From: CAYMBP01 sp964388745
GTDB taxonomy: Bacteria; Babelota; Babeliae; Babelales; RVW-14
Direction: 5' to 3'
NCBI GenBank assembly: GCA_964388745.1
Contig: CAYMBP010000013.1
Span: 1-44,332 of the forward strand
DNA: 44,332 nucleotides
A program made the position numbers and the translations under genes. Below, piece by piece: positions 1 through 7,463 of this stretch (positions are counted from its first letter, which is position 1; every line of letters starts with the position of its first letter). The notes under the pieces are model-generated. The model saw only the letters and a program-made list of their open reading frames with translations, searched no databases and was not told the origin of the DNA.

Positions 1-255
1 ATTAAAATCTTGAAACACATATCCAATGTTTTCTGCCCGCTGTTGAGGCGAGAGATGCTCAACCGATTGGTCATCAATCATCACCGAACCATCACTCGGC
101 TGCACAAGACCTGCAAGTGATTTTAACAGCGTTGTTTTACCTGCACCGCTTTTGCCAAGTAACAATGTAATTCGCTTAGGAAGTAGCAAGCAAGACAGGC
201 CGGTAATAATTTTTTTGCCATCCATCATCACGGTAAGATCACGCACCACAACCAT
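1..255 (-). CDS. Amino-acid ABC transporter ATP-binding protein (partial)
   Basis: The first 85 residues of an ABC ATPase; the gene runs off the left edge. Walker A is GKSGAGKTT (residues 34-42), and the Q-loop VFQDF falls at residues 80-84, just before the cut. Walker B and the signature motif are outside the window. The ATG at 255 is preceded by a strong AGGAGG ribosome site and overlaps the end of the permease gene by 17 bp, so it is translationally coupled. In polar amino-acid importers (GlnQ/HisP type) this subunit powers uptake from the cytoplasmic face, using the permease and binding protein encoded just upstream. The family is certain; the substrate is inferred from the neighbours. 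Confidence 0.9.
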   Translation of the reverse strand, partial: MVVVRDLTVMMDGKKIITGLSCLLLPKRITLLLGKSGAGKTTLLKSLAGLVQPSDGSVMIDDQSVEHLSPQQRAENIGYVFQDFN

Positions 256-898
256 AGGACCTCCTTTGCTGTATGTAAGTGATAACCAACGTGAGTATGC
301 CAGAAAAAATAAGATACGAAACGGCAAGCATTCCATAGACCGGAATGGGATTAAGCTCGCGTGAAATAATGTTCATACCAGAGCGTGTTAACTCTGTCAC
401 GCCAATGGCTGCGAGCAACGAAGTTGATTTTAATAACTGCTCTAGCTCACCAAGAAGTGCTGGCAATGAAACCTTCATAGCCTGCGGAAGAATAATACGT
501 GCAAATGCTTGGGTACGAGAATAACCAAGCATGAAGCAGGCATCCCACTGGCCCTGAGGAAGTGCGTTAATTCCAGCACGAATGATTTCAGTTACGTAGC
601 CGCTTGAACAACAGGCAAGCGCCAATGTTGCTGCAACTAACCCAGATACTTTAAGACCCAACAATGCTGGCACCACAAAATAGGCAATCAAAATTTGAAC
701 GTAGGCGGGAACTCCCTTGGTCACAAAGGTATAGCTTCCGATGAGCACACTCACTAACCGAGACGCATTGTGTTGACATCCCACAATGCCCAACAAGATA
801 CCAACCGCCAAACTCAACAACCCGGCACAAAACCAGGCAAAAAGCGTCATTCCCGCACCAGACAACAACAATGGAGCATACTGCGTTAAACCATTCAT
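239..898 (-). CDS. Polar amino-acid ABC transporter permease (HisM/GlnP type)
   Basis: A 219-residue inner-membrane protein with about five hydrophobic segments. The cytoplasmic EAA-type loop, which docks the ATPase, is seen around residues 102-145, with GINALPQGQWDACFMLGY followed by the ILPQAMK stretch. Length and motif match the HisM/GlnP family (BPD_transp_1). The ATG at 898 shares a 4-bp ATGA overlap with the binding-protein gene upstream, and a G-rich ribosome site precedes it. It would form the channel for an amino acid delivered by the binding protein. There is only one permease gene here, so it probably works as a homodimer. Confidence 0.93.
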   Translation of the reverse strand: MNGLTQYAPLLLSGAGMTLFAWFCAGLLSLAVGILLGIVGCQHNASRLVSVLIGSYTFVTKGVPAYVQILIAYFVVPALLGLKVSGLVAATLALACCSSGYVTEIIRAGINALPQGQWDACFMLGYSRTQAFARIILPQAMKVSLPALLGELEQLLKSTSLLAAIGVTELTRSGMNIISRELNPIPVYGMLAVSYLIFSGILTLVITYIQQRRSYGCGA

Positions 899-1668
899 TC
901 AAGCCCCCATTTCTTTTCATACGCCTGGATGGTACCACTCTTCTTGAGCAGTTCGACAGCAGCGGTCATTTTTTCGGCAAGCTCCTTTTTTGCTTTTTGA
1001 AGCATAATGCCAACCCCCAGCTCTTGATCAGACTGAGCGAGTGGAATATCAATTTTTTTGAGTTCTGGGTTTTTACGCATGAATTTTTGCGCAATTGCTT
1101 GCTCTACAAACGCAGCATCTGCCTTGCCATACTGAAGGGCCAAGAGAGCGTCATCAACGCGCTCAGTTGGCATTTGCTCAATGCCATCATATTTTTTTAA
1201 AATAGTAAATTGGGCAGATGACGGCTCAACACAAACAACCTTGCCCTTCATATCTTCAAGCCGCGTAACGCCTTTGGGAATTGTTTTCCAGAACAAAAGC
1301 GGGTAGGTGGTTATTGCCTCACCCTGATAATGAATCATAGTATAACGAGCACGCCGCTCTTTGGTCATAGACATGCCCCAAATCACGGCATCAATTGAAC
1401 CTTGATCAAGCGCCATCAAAAGCGAAGTCATAGAACCAAGATCCTCAAGCTTGAGCTTTTTATTCATTAATTTGGCAACAGCCTTGATAACATCAATATC
1501 AAACCCTGCATACTCCCCCTGCTCATTCATGCTCACCCAAGGCGCATATCCAGCAGCAATGCCAACAGTTAATACATCACTTTCATCAACAACGGTCAAT
1601 CGCTGCCACAAAAGAACAGCTGAAAGCGTCGCTACAAAAAAGCTTACTCCTACAATTACCTTATTCAC
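895..1668 (-). CDS. Amino-acid ABC transporter substrate-binding protein (SBP_bac_3)
   Basis: A 257-residue exported binding protein with an N-terminal hydrophobic segment (residues 4-21). There is no convincing lipobox, so it may be a membrane-anchored or cleaved periplasmic protein. The mature part has the type-3 solute-binding pattern: LTVGIAAGYAPW, then GEYAGFDIDVIKAVAK, then GSIDAVIWGMSMTKER, and a second lobe with KGKVVCVEPSSAQF. It captures an amino acid in the periplasm for the permease encoded next. The start is GTG at 1668 with a GAGGT ribosome site, in a GTGA overlap with the regulator gene. The substrate cannot be read from sequence. The TrpR-like partner makes tryptophan or another aromatic amino acid an attractive guess. 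Confidence 0.92.
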   Translation of the reverse strand: MNKVIVGVSFFVATLSAVLLWQRLTVVDESDVLTVGIAAGYAPWVSMNEQGEYAGFDIDVIKAVAKLMNKKLKLEDLGSMTSLLMALDQGSIDAVIWGMSMTKERRARYTMIHYQGEAITTYPLLFWKTIPKGVTRLEDMKGKVVCVEPSSAQFTILKKYDGIEQMPTERVDDALLALQYGKADAAFVEQAIAQKFMRKNPELKKIDIPLAQSDQELGVGIMLQKAKKELAEKMTAAVELLKKSGTIQAYEKKWGLE

Positions 1669-1991
1669 GTCTTACCTCGTTTCCGTTTTTGTAATCTCAC
1701 TCGTTTCAACATCATAGCATACCCTTGATGTGGCTCATTATTTAAAAAGCGTGCGACTCGAGTGATGGTCGCCAGGCTCACGCCCGTTTCTTGGCTAATC
1801 TCCCGATACGTCAGTTCACCATCATCAAGCAACTGACAGACTCGCCAGCGCTCAGCTAAGGCGGTTAACTCCTGGGGAGTACATAGATCTTTCATAAAAC
1901 GCTGAACCTCTTCAACCGTCTTAAGATTGATTAATGCCTCAAACAATGCATGATGCACCTCATCATTCGATCCAATGAATCTCTTTTTCAT
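1665..1991 (-). CDS. TrpR/YerC-family transcriptional repressor
   Basis: A 108-residue protein of the Trp-repressor superfamily (PF01371). The pattern CTPQELTALAERWRVCQLL, then LTYREISQETGVSLATITR, matches the TrpR helix-turn-helix. The ATITR stretch aligns with the E. coli TrpR segment containing Thr81 and Arg84, which contact tryptophan. The residue at the Ser88 position is not conserved (Phe), as in YerC-like members, so the co-repressor is uncertain. I chose the ATG at 1991 over one 21 bp upstream because AAGGAGAG lies 7 bases before it. It is the first gene of the ABC importer operon, and a perfect dyad sits on its promoter, so autoregulation by end-product sensing is likely. Confidence 0.88.
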   Translation of the reverse strand: MKKRFIGSNDEVHHALFEALINLKTVEEVQRFMKDLCTPQELTALAERWRVCQLLDDGELTYREISQETGVSLATITRVARFLNNEPHQGYAMMLKRVRLQKRKRGKT

Positions 1992-2020
1992 AAATGCTCT
2001 CCTTGGCAACAATTTGTTTT

Positions 2021-2052
2021 ACTGTGCTATTGTTTTATTACAATAGCACAGT
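2021..2052. promoter_or_regulatory. Perfect 12-bp inverted repeat, probable operator of the TrpR-like repressor
   Basis: ACTGTGCTATTG and its exact reverse complement CAATAGCACAGT are separated by an 8-bp AT spacer. The dyad covers the -10 element and start region of the minus-strand promoter, where a bound repressor would block RNA polymerase. There is no T-run suited to a terminator, and it sits upstream of the regulator gene rather than after a gene. Confidence 0.75.
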
Positions 2053-2068
2053 AGGGGTAAAAAGTCAA
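2040..2068 (-). promoter_or_regulatory. Sigma70-type promoter of the trpR-like/ABC operon
   Basis: On the minus strand, TTGACT (2063-2068) and TATTGT (2040-2045) are separated by exactly 17 bp. The -10 lies inside one arm of the inverted repeat. The expected start near 2033 leaves about a 40-base leader before the ATG at 1991. Confidence 0.75.
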
Positions 2069-2127
2069 GAATAAAAAAATTCTGCCCCAATCAAAAAAAA
2101 ACCCTTTTATTTTCAGCATTTTCAGGC

Positions 2128-2133
2128 TATAAT
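2128..2133 (+). promoter_or_regulatory. Probable -10 element of the ankyrin-like lipoprotein gene
   Basis: A perfect TATAAT lies 46 bp before the ATG at 2179. The -35 position has only a poor match (TTTTAT, 17-bp spacing), so this is a weaker call than the divergent promoter beside it. Confidence 0.45.
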
Positions 2134-2178
2134 GTATTTAGCAACAATTATTTATTTCAAATAAAAAATAAAGTCATT

Positions 2179-3447
2179 ATGAAGTATTTTTTTAACATGA
2201 TTCAATCTATATTTCTTGCCTCAATAAGCATTTTTTCCTGCAGCAGCGTAACCACTCCTAACAATTCTACAGCCATTATACCCTACCAAGATCAACGAGC
2301 GGTAATTGAGGAATCAATCTTTAGGAATAGACTTGAAGATGCAAAAGCATTGATTAACCCAGACTTGTTTGAGACGATTGCTCAGGCAAGAATTAATCAA
2401 ATCAATTTAAGCAGAGGAAACAACAACCTTACCGCAGACTGCGACAGCTGTGCACGAGAAATTAAAACCTTCGGTGAGATAAACCCAAGCAGCTACCAAA
2501 CCTGGCTCAAGCATATTTCATCTTCTAATATACTCACAAATGAGGAACATACAGATGAAGAAAAGATTATGTTTTTTATTTTAAACAAAGAACTTACGTC
2601 TTTAACAACCGCACTCGCTTGGGCACTCAAAAACAATAGTCGCCAAGTAGCCGCAATTCTTATTCCCTTGCTGGAAAAAAAATGCACTGTAGAAGAAAGC
2701 AAACATCCTGCACTACGTCGCTTCACACTTAAAAATCTCACCAAGAACATAAATGAAAATCTTTTAAAAATCACATTGGTAATTGCTCGAGCATTTGTTC
2801 ATGATATGGATCACCTGCATGAAATGTTAACAGTAAACTTTGAGGAAGAATTTTCAAATGCACTAGAAAAACAACACCTGCCAACAGTTACTCTTCTCCT
2901 TGCTGCATTGCAAAGAGTATTTGCTCCTCAGGAACAAGAACTCATCACTCTATTTACAAAAGTTCTTTCACGCTGTATTAACTTTGACAAAGATCTCGCA
3001 ATACCTTTGCTCATATCAGGAATACAACAAACCTTTAGCCACAATCTTAAAGCTCAGCATACTATTTTCAGTAACAATGAAACTTTCTCTTATCTATGTC
3101 TTCAAAGTAAGCACACCCTAATAGCCCTCTTTATTCAGGCATTAAATCATGCCTGTGCTCATGATAAAGAAGAGCTCCGCAATATTTTAACATGTTCTAA
3201 TGGTAAAGATCTCTTTCTTGCAGCAGCCGGAGGCGATGTTCAAACTGTAATACTTCTTATTGAAGCATTACAAAATGCTTATGTTGAAAACCCTGAAGAA
3301 CTCAGACGTTATCTTGAAACAAAATTACAACAATTAGAAGGGCGTATTCATTCAGAAGAAATTCAAAATCTCTTTAGCCAGGCAATTGAAGGAATACCGG
3401 TTACCGCTGCACCTTTAGAACAAACACTGCCAGCCACCATGACTTAA
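2179..3447 (+). CDS. Exported lipoprotein with divergent ankyrin-like helical repeats
   Basis: A 422-residue protein starting with a hydrophobic signal segment that ends in a plausible lipobox (IFSC, Cys21). The rest is alpha-helical. It contains ankyrin-like units, for example TTALAWALKNNSRQVAAIL near the middle and DLFLAAAGGDVQTVILLIEAL near the C-terminus, each followed by a longer insert before the next unit (ALQNAYVENPEELRRYL type). The C-terminal units resemble those of the exported protein at 43204-44274. Ankyrin-type repeats mediate protein-protein contacts, and exported versions in intracellular bacteria often face host proteins; that role is inference here. No strong ribosome site is visible. 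Its stop overlaps the converging minus-strand gene by 4 bp. Confidence 0.75.
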   Translation: MKYFFNMIQSIFLASISIFSCSSVTTPNNSTAIIPYQDQRAVIEESIFRNRLEDAKALINPDLFETIAQARINQINLSRGNNNLTADCDSCAREIKTFGEINPSSYQTWLKHISSSNILTNEEHTDEEKIMFFILNKELTSLTTALAWALKNNSRQVAAILIPLLEKKCTVEESKHPALRRFTLKNLTKNINENLLKITLVIARAFVHDMDHLHEMLTVNFEEEFSNALEKQHLPTVTLLLAALQRVFAPQEQELITLFTKVLSRCINFDKDLAIPLLISGIQQTFSHNLKAQHTIFSNNETFSYLCLQSKHTLIALFIQALNHACAHDKEELRNILTCSNGKDLFLAAAGGDVQTVILLIEALQNAYVENPEELRRYLETKLQQLEGRIHSEEIQNLFSQAIEGIPVTAAPLEQTLPATMT

Positions 3448-3980
3448 GAAAGCATATCGCCGCTCCGCTTGTTGACTCGATTGCTTAAAATAAGCTTCAT
3501 GCAGTCATGAACAGAGTGAACAATATGACAAGCGGGGATATTTATCCCCTGACTTCTTGCTTTTTTTGTTAGTTGGTCTATCCAAATATAAGAACATACT
3601 TTTGCAAGATCAAATAGGATGACCACAACATTCGGATCTTGCTGACTTAATACGCGAATAATATCAGCATCATTGTCGCCATGTATAATATAAATAACAA
3701 AATCACAGTTCCTCAGTTGCTTGTGACACGAAACACGCCCTCCCTGCTCCTTTGTAAAAGACTTTTTTATTATTTTCTGACAAAAGTAAGATTCCTGATC
3801 TTTTGATAAACAAAGCGTAAAATTATTTTCACGCATCATTTGCCCAAGCATTAAAAAAGTCTGTGCGTACTCTCTGATATTACCATATTGATAATTCTGA
3901 TAAATAATTCCAACACGTCTATTGGCTTGACATACTGCAACATTCAGCAAAAAGATGATCATCATCCAACAATATTTCAT
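3444..3980 (-). CDS. Exported degenerate LOG-family paralog
   Basis: A 178-residue protein with an N-terminal signal peptide (cleavage near CQA-N) and a Rossmann-like start RRVGIIYQNY. Its architecture follows the LOG-family protein at 4713-5381: nucleotide-fold start, the NCDFVIYII strand aligning with RCDMVVVAP, and a C-terminal HSVHDCMKLIL aligning with LSIEHCMNIL. The catalytic PGGxGTxxE motif is absent (HGDNDADIIRVL occupies that region), as is the upstream TGG..GLM motif. It is therefore unlikely to keep phosphoribohydrolase activity and may have been repurposed or be decaying. It is the last of three tandem paralogs. The relationship rests on alignment by eye. Confidence 0.65.
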   Translation of the reverse strand: MKYCWMMIIFLLNVAVCQANRRVGIIYQNYQYGNIREYAQTFLMLGQMMRENNFTLCLSKDQESYFCQKIIKKSFTKEQGGRVSCHKQLRNCDFVIYIIHGDNDADIIRVLSQQDPNVVVILFDLAKVCSYIWIDQLTKKARSQGINIPACHIVHSVHDCMKLILSNRVNKRSGDMLS

Positions 3981-4053
3981 AATACTTAACCATCACAAAA
4001 CAAGTACTTGCCAATACTTTACGCAGGCTTTAAGTAAACAAAACCGCACCCTC

Positions 4054-4716
4054 TTAGTCTGGATCTTCAACATTTAATGTTGGTAAATTAGGATCTAATG
4101 TTGATAGGTCAGGCAACGTACACTTAGCATCTGGCACCATAATCCCCATGCACTCTTCAATGGTAGATACAATAAAATATTTTTGATTTTCTTGAAACCT
4201 ATCAGGTAAAGAACTTGCAATACTCTTAAGCAAGTTCAACCAAAAATGCTGCCCTCAAGTAAGGTTAAAGATAATTAACTTACCCATATTCTCTTCAGAG
4301 AGAAATGATAAGCAACAGTTATTAAGTGTAAACATATTACTGATTTCTCCTGTAAAGAAGCAAATTATGAAATCACACTCCTTGTATCTATCTATGAATG
4401 AAGTAATAGCATCATTTTTATGTACCGGCGCTTCAAAGTCATCTCGCCCACGCTTTTTTTGCTGTTCAACTTCTGCGTAATCAACTTGGCCGGGCCCAAA
4501 TCCTTGAACAATTTTATCAAGAACACCATCCTTCTTCGGATAATCAGAAACGAGCTCAAAGCCTGCCTCCTTAATACTTTTACCAAGAATCTTAAAATCT
4601 TCTTTAGAATCCCCATACGCCTGCTCACTATCTGCACAAAAAATTGCAACTTTTTTTGCAAACAAATTTTGCACGGTACCACTCAATAAGAAGAGAATTA
4701 AAAATCGCTTTATCAC
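4054..4716 (-). pseudogene. LOG-family paralog interrupted by an in-frame TGA
   Basis: Reading from the GTG at 4716, a signal peptide and Rossmann start (KKVAIFCADSEQAYG) are followed by 153 codons to a TGA at 4255-4257. The same frame then stays open to 4054. The downstream part (FWLNLLKSIASSL, then STIEECMGIM) aligns with the C-terminus of the intact neighbour, and the combined length of about 220 codons equals the neighbour's 222. The PGG motif is already missing before the stop. The GTG has a strong GGAGGAGG ribosome site and a GTGA overlap with the upstream gene, so translation initiation still looks intact. This is either a recent pseudogene, a truncated product, a readthrough gene or a sequencing error. 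Confidence 0.7.
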
Positions 4717-5381
4717 TTTGCCTCCTCCCAGTACCGTGAACGAAGATTCATATCATCACGATTACTCATATTTTCTTCATGCAATATATTCATGCAATGC
4801 TCAATAGAAAGCGCAATAAAAAACAAATCAAAATGTTTTGGATTGAGCGCATTTTCAGTCTTCATTTTTTCAAATTGAGCAAGAATACCATCCCAAAAGC
4901 CATCAATATTCAATAAAACAATTTTCGTTTTGATTAAATCAAATTGATTATGTACCAAAAAGTCCATCAATTCATGCAATGTTCCCCAACCACCTGGAGC
5001 AACAACGACCATATCACACCTATTATGAAAAACTTTAAGCCTGTTATGAACAGTTTCTGTCCAGATTTTATTTTTCTCAGTAATGCTTTTATGCGCAATA
5101 TTTAAACTGCGAAATGTCTCCGGCAAAATACCATAAAAATTTTCAGCTGATCCTTTACTTAAAAACCCATCGGCAACTTCTTTCATCAGACCGGTCTCTG
5201 AGCCACCTGTAACCAAGTTAAAGCCACTCTCCGCAAGCCTCTCACCAAGATCCCGAATAGCCTCTTTGTATTCTGCATTAATTTTGTTATCCGCAGAACA
5301 AAAAACTCCGACGGTTTTTCCAGCAAAACACATTGACATTCCTCCACAACACATTACTACAAGAAAAATATTTTTTATCAT
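4713..5381 (-). CDS. Exported LOG-family (lysine-decarboxylase-like) protein
   Basis: A 222-residue protein with the hallmark motif PGGWGTLHE at residues 129-137 and the upstream TGGSETGLMKEVADG at 58-72, which places it in the LOG/TIGR00730 family. Characterised members are nucleoside-5'-monophosphate phosphoribohydrolases, such as cytokinin activators. Such enzymes are normally cytosolic. Here a hydrophobic signal peptide with an FAG cleavage region covers residues 1-20, directly before the Rossmann start KTVGVFCSAD, so the enzyme is probably exported. The ATG at 5381 has a GAAGGG ribosome site. It leads a three-gene cluster of paralogs, with the next start overlapping its stop. The substrate is unknown. 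Confidence 0.87.
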   Translation of the reverse strand: MIKNIFLVVMCCGGMSMCFAGKTVGVFCSADNKINAEYKEAIRDLGERLAESGFNLVTGGSETGLMKEVADGFLSKGSAENFYGILPETFRSLNIAHKSITEKNKIWTETVHNRLKVFHNRCDMVVVAPGGWGTLHELMDFLVHNQFDLIKTKIVLLNIDGFWDGILAQFEKMKTENALNPKHFDLFFIALSIEHCMNILHEENMSNRDDMNLRSRYWEEAK

Positions 5382-5476
5382 GAGATAATCCCTTCAACAA
5401 TGATAAGTAAATGATAAGAATATTGGCTGCAGTCTATCAGAGCAACACTCTATTTTCAAATGAAAAAAATTCAATC

Positions 5477-5508
5477 TTGAAAAAATGAAATTGTTTGGAG
5501 TATACTCC
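5477..5508 (+). promoter_or_regulatory. Promoter of the barrel/HMA operon with palindromic -10 region
   Basis: TTGAAA (5477-5482), an 18-bp spacer and TATACT (5501-5506) form a good promoter 24 bp before the ATG at 5531. The -10 is embedded in the perfect 12-bp palindrome GGAGTATACTCC (5497-5508), which may be an operator for a metal-responsive or other repressor. No regulator gene lies next to it. Confidence 0.65.
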
Positions 5509-5530
5509 CTTTATATGAAAGGTTGTATAC

Positions 5531-6379
5531 ATGAAGTTAAAAATACTCTTCTTATTCCTCATTTGCAAAGGTGAGGTCCTTCATGCGCATGAGATTTTTA
5601 CCCCTCGTGCCGACCTTGCTTTGCAAGGAGGGTTTAACGTCGATGCACTCATCAAGCACACAAAAGCTGAAACACAACGAGAAACCGAGTATCTTAATCG
5701 CTTCATGTATGGCATTACAGAATACTTGACGATTGAAGGGCGTTTTCCCGTTTTTTTTGAAAAAAAAATATCTGAGCAAGCTGAAGATGGCTCTTTCACT
5801 CATTCAAAAGCATGCGGTGCCGGCAAGCTTCAAGTTACAGGAAAGTTTCGTATTTATCATAACTATGCCCATCAACAGCGGGACCAAATTGTTTTAATTG
5901 CTGGCATTATTCTTCCCACTTCACGTCGAACTCTTTCACTCATTCATAAAAAACCAATAATCGATAATGATTCATTTGATTTTTTATTCGGCGCAGCTAG
6001 CGCTTTTGAAACACTCACCTTTTACCACTTTGCCTCACTTACTTTTCGAGCTAACACGAGCTCTCGACACATCACTATGGGGAATAAACTTCTTTATTCT
6101 TACACTTTTGGCTATCGACCAACCCCACCAGAAATGGATAAAACAGACTGGGTTTTTTTAGTTGATGTTGACGGCATTTGGACAGGAAAAACAAATGTAA
6201 AAAAATGCACTCTTCACAACTCAGGGGGTAATATTGTTTTTATTGGTCCATCAGCTTTTTGTTCAAACGGCAACTTCATGATCAAAGCCAGCGCTCAGGT
6301 TCCTCTTTTTCAGCATGTTAATGGCCATCAAGAGAAGTATAATTTTCGTGCCCTGATTGGTGCCTTTTTACAATTTTAA
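5531..6379 (+). CDS. Outer-membrane beta-barrel protein linked to metal-binding exported proteins
   Basis: A 282-residue protein with a signal peptide (cleavage near LHAHE) and alternating hydrophobic/polar strands throughout. It ends in Phe (GAFLQF), the typical C-terminal signature recognised by the BAM machinery. The layout resembles MetA-pathway/transporter-like barrels (PF13557 type), but I cannot confirm the family. A ribosome site AAAGG lies 8 bases before the ATG. It is followed within about 10 bp by two exported HMA-domain genes, so it may take part in moving or handling a metal across the outer membrane. That role is inferred from context only. Confidence 0.75.
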   Translation: MKLKILFLFLICKGEVLHAHEIFTPRADLALQGGFNVDALIKHTKAETQRETEYLNRFMYGITEYLTIEGRFPVFFEKKISEQAEDGSFTHSKACGAGKLQVTGKFRIYHNYAHQQRDQIVLIAGIILPTSRRTLSLIHKKPIIDNDSFDFLFGAASAFETLTFYHFASLTFRANTSSRHITMGNKLLYSYTFGYRPTPPEMDKTDWVFLVDVDGIWTGKTNVKKCTLHNSGGNIVFIGPSAFCSNGNFMIKASAQVPLFQHVNGHQEKYNFRALIGAFLQF

Positions 6380-6390
6380 TTGAGGTAAGT

Positions 6391-6894
6391 ATGAAAGTAA
6401 GACTCGTAGCCACGCTTCTAACACTCTTGAGTATAACAGTATCAAACTCTGTGAAAGCAGAAATCAAATCCGCAAAAATTAACATTGGAGGCATTGTATG
6501 TGTCGCTTGCGTAAGCCCCATTAAAAAAGCACTTAAAAATAAAGTAAAAGCAATTAAAGAGGTTCCTCACATTGATATCAAAAATGGCATTGTCGATATC
6601 AGGCTCCATGAAAAAAATAAACTCTCACTCACTCAACTGCAAGCACAACTTCGCAACGCAGTCAAAAAATCAACATACAAGCTTGAAAGTATTGCAGAAG
6701 TATCTCTCAACGGTATTCCCAAAAAAGAAAATGGAACCCTCCAGATAACAGTTTCTGGATCTAAAGAAAAACTTCAACTATCATCAGACTTTGAAGATCA
6801 GGTAAAAAAAGCAAGTAAAGAAAATAAAAAAATAACAGTCAGAGGAAATCTTATAGAAAAAAAAGGCTCCTGGAGACTTAAAAAAGCAGAGTAA
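6391..6894 (+). CDS. Exported HMA-domain metal-binding protein 1
   Basis: A 167-residue protein with a cleavable signal peptide (SVKA-E, residues 1-23). A heavy-metal-associated fold follows, with the metal-binding pair C37-V-A-C40 in the expected first loop (GGIVCVACVSP) and a ferredoxin-like beta-alpha-beta pattern. Residues from about 100 to the end form a second small beta-rich domain with ITVRGNLIEKKGSWRL. HMA domains bind Cu(I) or similar soft metals. Its place in the periplasm would suit a copper chaperone or scavenger. The GAGGT ribosome site lies just after the barrel gene's stop. It is paralogous over its whole length to the next gene. Confidence 0.85.
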   Translation: MKVRLVATLLTLLSITVSNSVKAEIKSAKINIGGIVCVACVSPIKKALKNKVKAIKEVPHIDIKNGIVDIRLHEKNKLSLTQLQAQLRNAVKKSTYKLESIAEVSLNGIPKKENGTLQITVSGSKEKLQLSSDFEDQVKKASKENKKITVRGNLIEKKGSWRLKKAE

Positions 6895-6924
6895 ATTTAA
6901 TGAAGTTACTTAAAAGGAATCTCT

Positions 6925-7428
6925 ATGATAAAAACTCACTCCATATTTTTAAAAGTACTCTATTTCTGTATTATAACACACTCGCTTAACTCAGAAATAA
7001 TTTCAGCAACCTTTAAACTTCATGGGTTAACCTGCTCTGAGTGTATGGAACCTCTTAAGCGCAGCCTAAAAGAAAAAATCCATGATATTAAAGAGGTAAG
7101 AAGTATTCACATGAAAACCGGCATGATCAATGCAACACTTAAGGAAGAAAATTTACTTACTCTTGACAAACTAGAAGATAATATTAAGAATGCTATTAAA
7201 AGCTCACAAAGTTATCGCTTTGAGGCTATCAAAAAAGTTACCCTTCAAGGAATACCCTCACGGAATGGATCAGCATTAATATTGTTGCTTTCATACACAC
7301 AAGAACAAGTTCTTTTGGATAATACATTTGCTGAGACTGTTGAAAAAGCATTTTTATCTCAAACCTCTCTGACTTTATTAGGAACTCTCTCACAAGAAAA
7401 TGGATATTGGAAATTAAGCCCCCACTAA
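6925..7428 (+). CDS. Exported HMA-domain metal-binding protein 2
   Basis: A 167-residue paralog of the preceding protein, with the same length and the CxxC pair at the same residues (C37-S-E-C40, in LHGLTCSECMEP). The shared C-terminal domain is also present (KKVTLQGIP and LTLLGTLSQENGYWKL, aligning with AEVSLNGIP and ITVRGNLIEKKGSWRL). A hydrophobic N-terminus of about 23 residues predicts export. The AAGGA ribosome site and 30-bp gap place it in the same operon. The two copies differ in the residues between the cysteines, which could tune metal preference. The metal itself is not determined. Confidence 0.84.
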   Translation: MIKTHSIFLKVLYFCIITHSLNSEIISATFKLHGLTCSECMEPLKRSLKEKIHDIKEVRSIHMKTGMINATLKEENLLTLDKLEDNIKNAIKSSQSYRFEAIKKVTLQGIPSRNGSALILLLSYTQEQVLLDNTFAETVEKAFLSQTSLTLLGTLSQENGYWKLSPH

Positions 7429-7433
7429 AATCA

Positions 7434-7463
7434 TTGTCAAGATAATATAAGCTATGATATACT
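7434..7463 (+). promoter_or_regulatory. Promoter of the aromatic amino-acid permease gene
   Basis: TTGTCA (7434-7439), an 18-bp spacer and TATACT (7458-7463) make a good sigma70 promoter just after the HMA operon. It implies a transcribed leader of about 220 bases before the ATG at 7691, long for this genome. The leader holds no RNA family that I recognise. Confidence 0.6.

Noticed and set aside
4255..4257. TGA as a recoded sense codon (Gly or Trp) genome-wide
   Set aside because: TGA ends several genes here at exact overlaps (895, 1665, 4713), and Trp is encoded by TGG in the other proteins. Only this one gene has an internal TGA.
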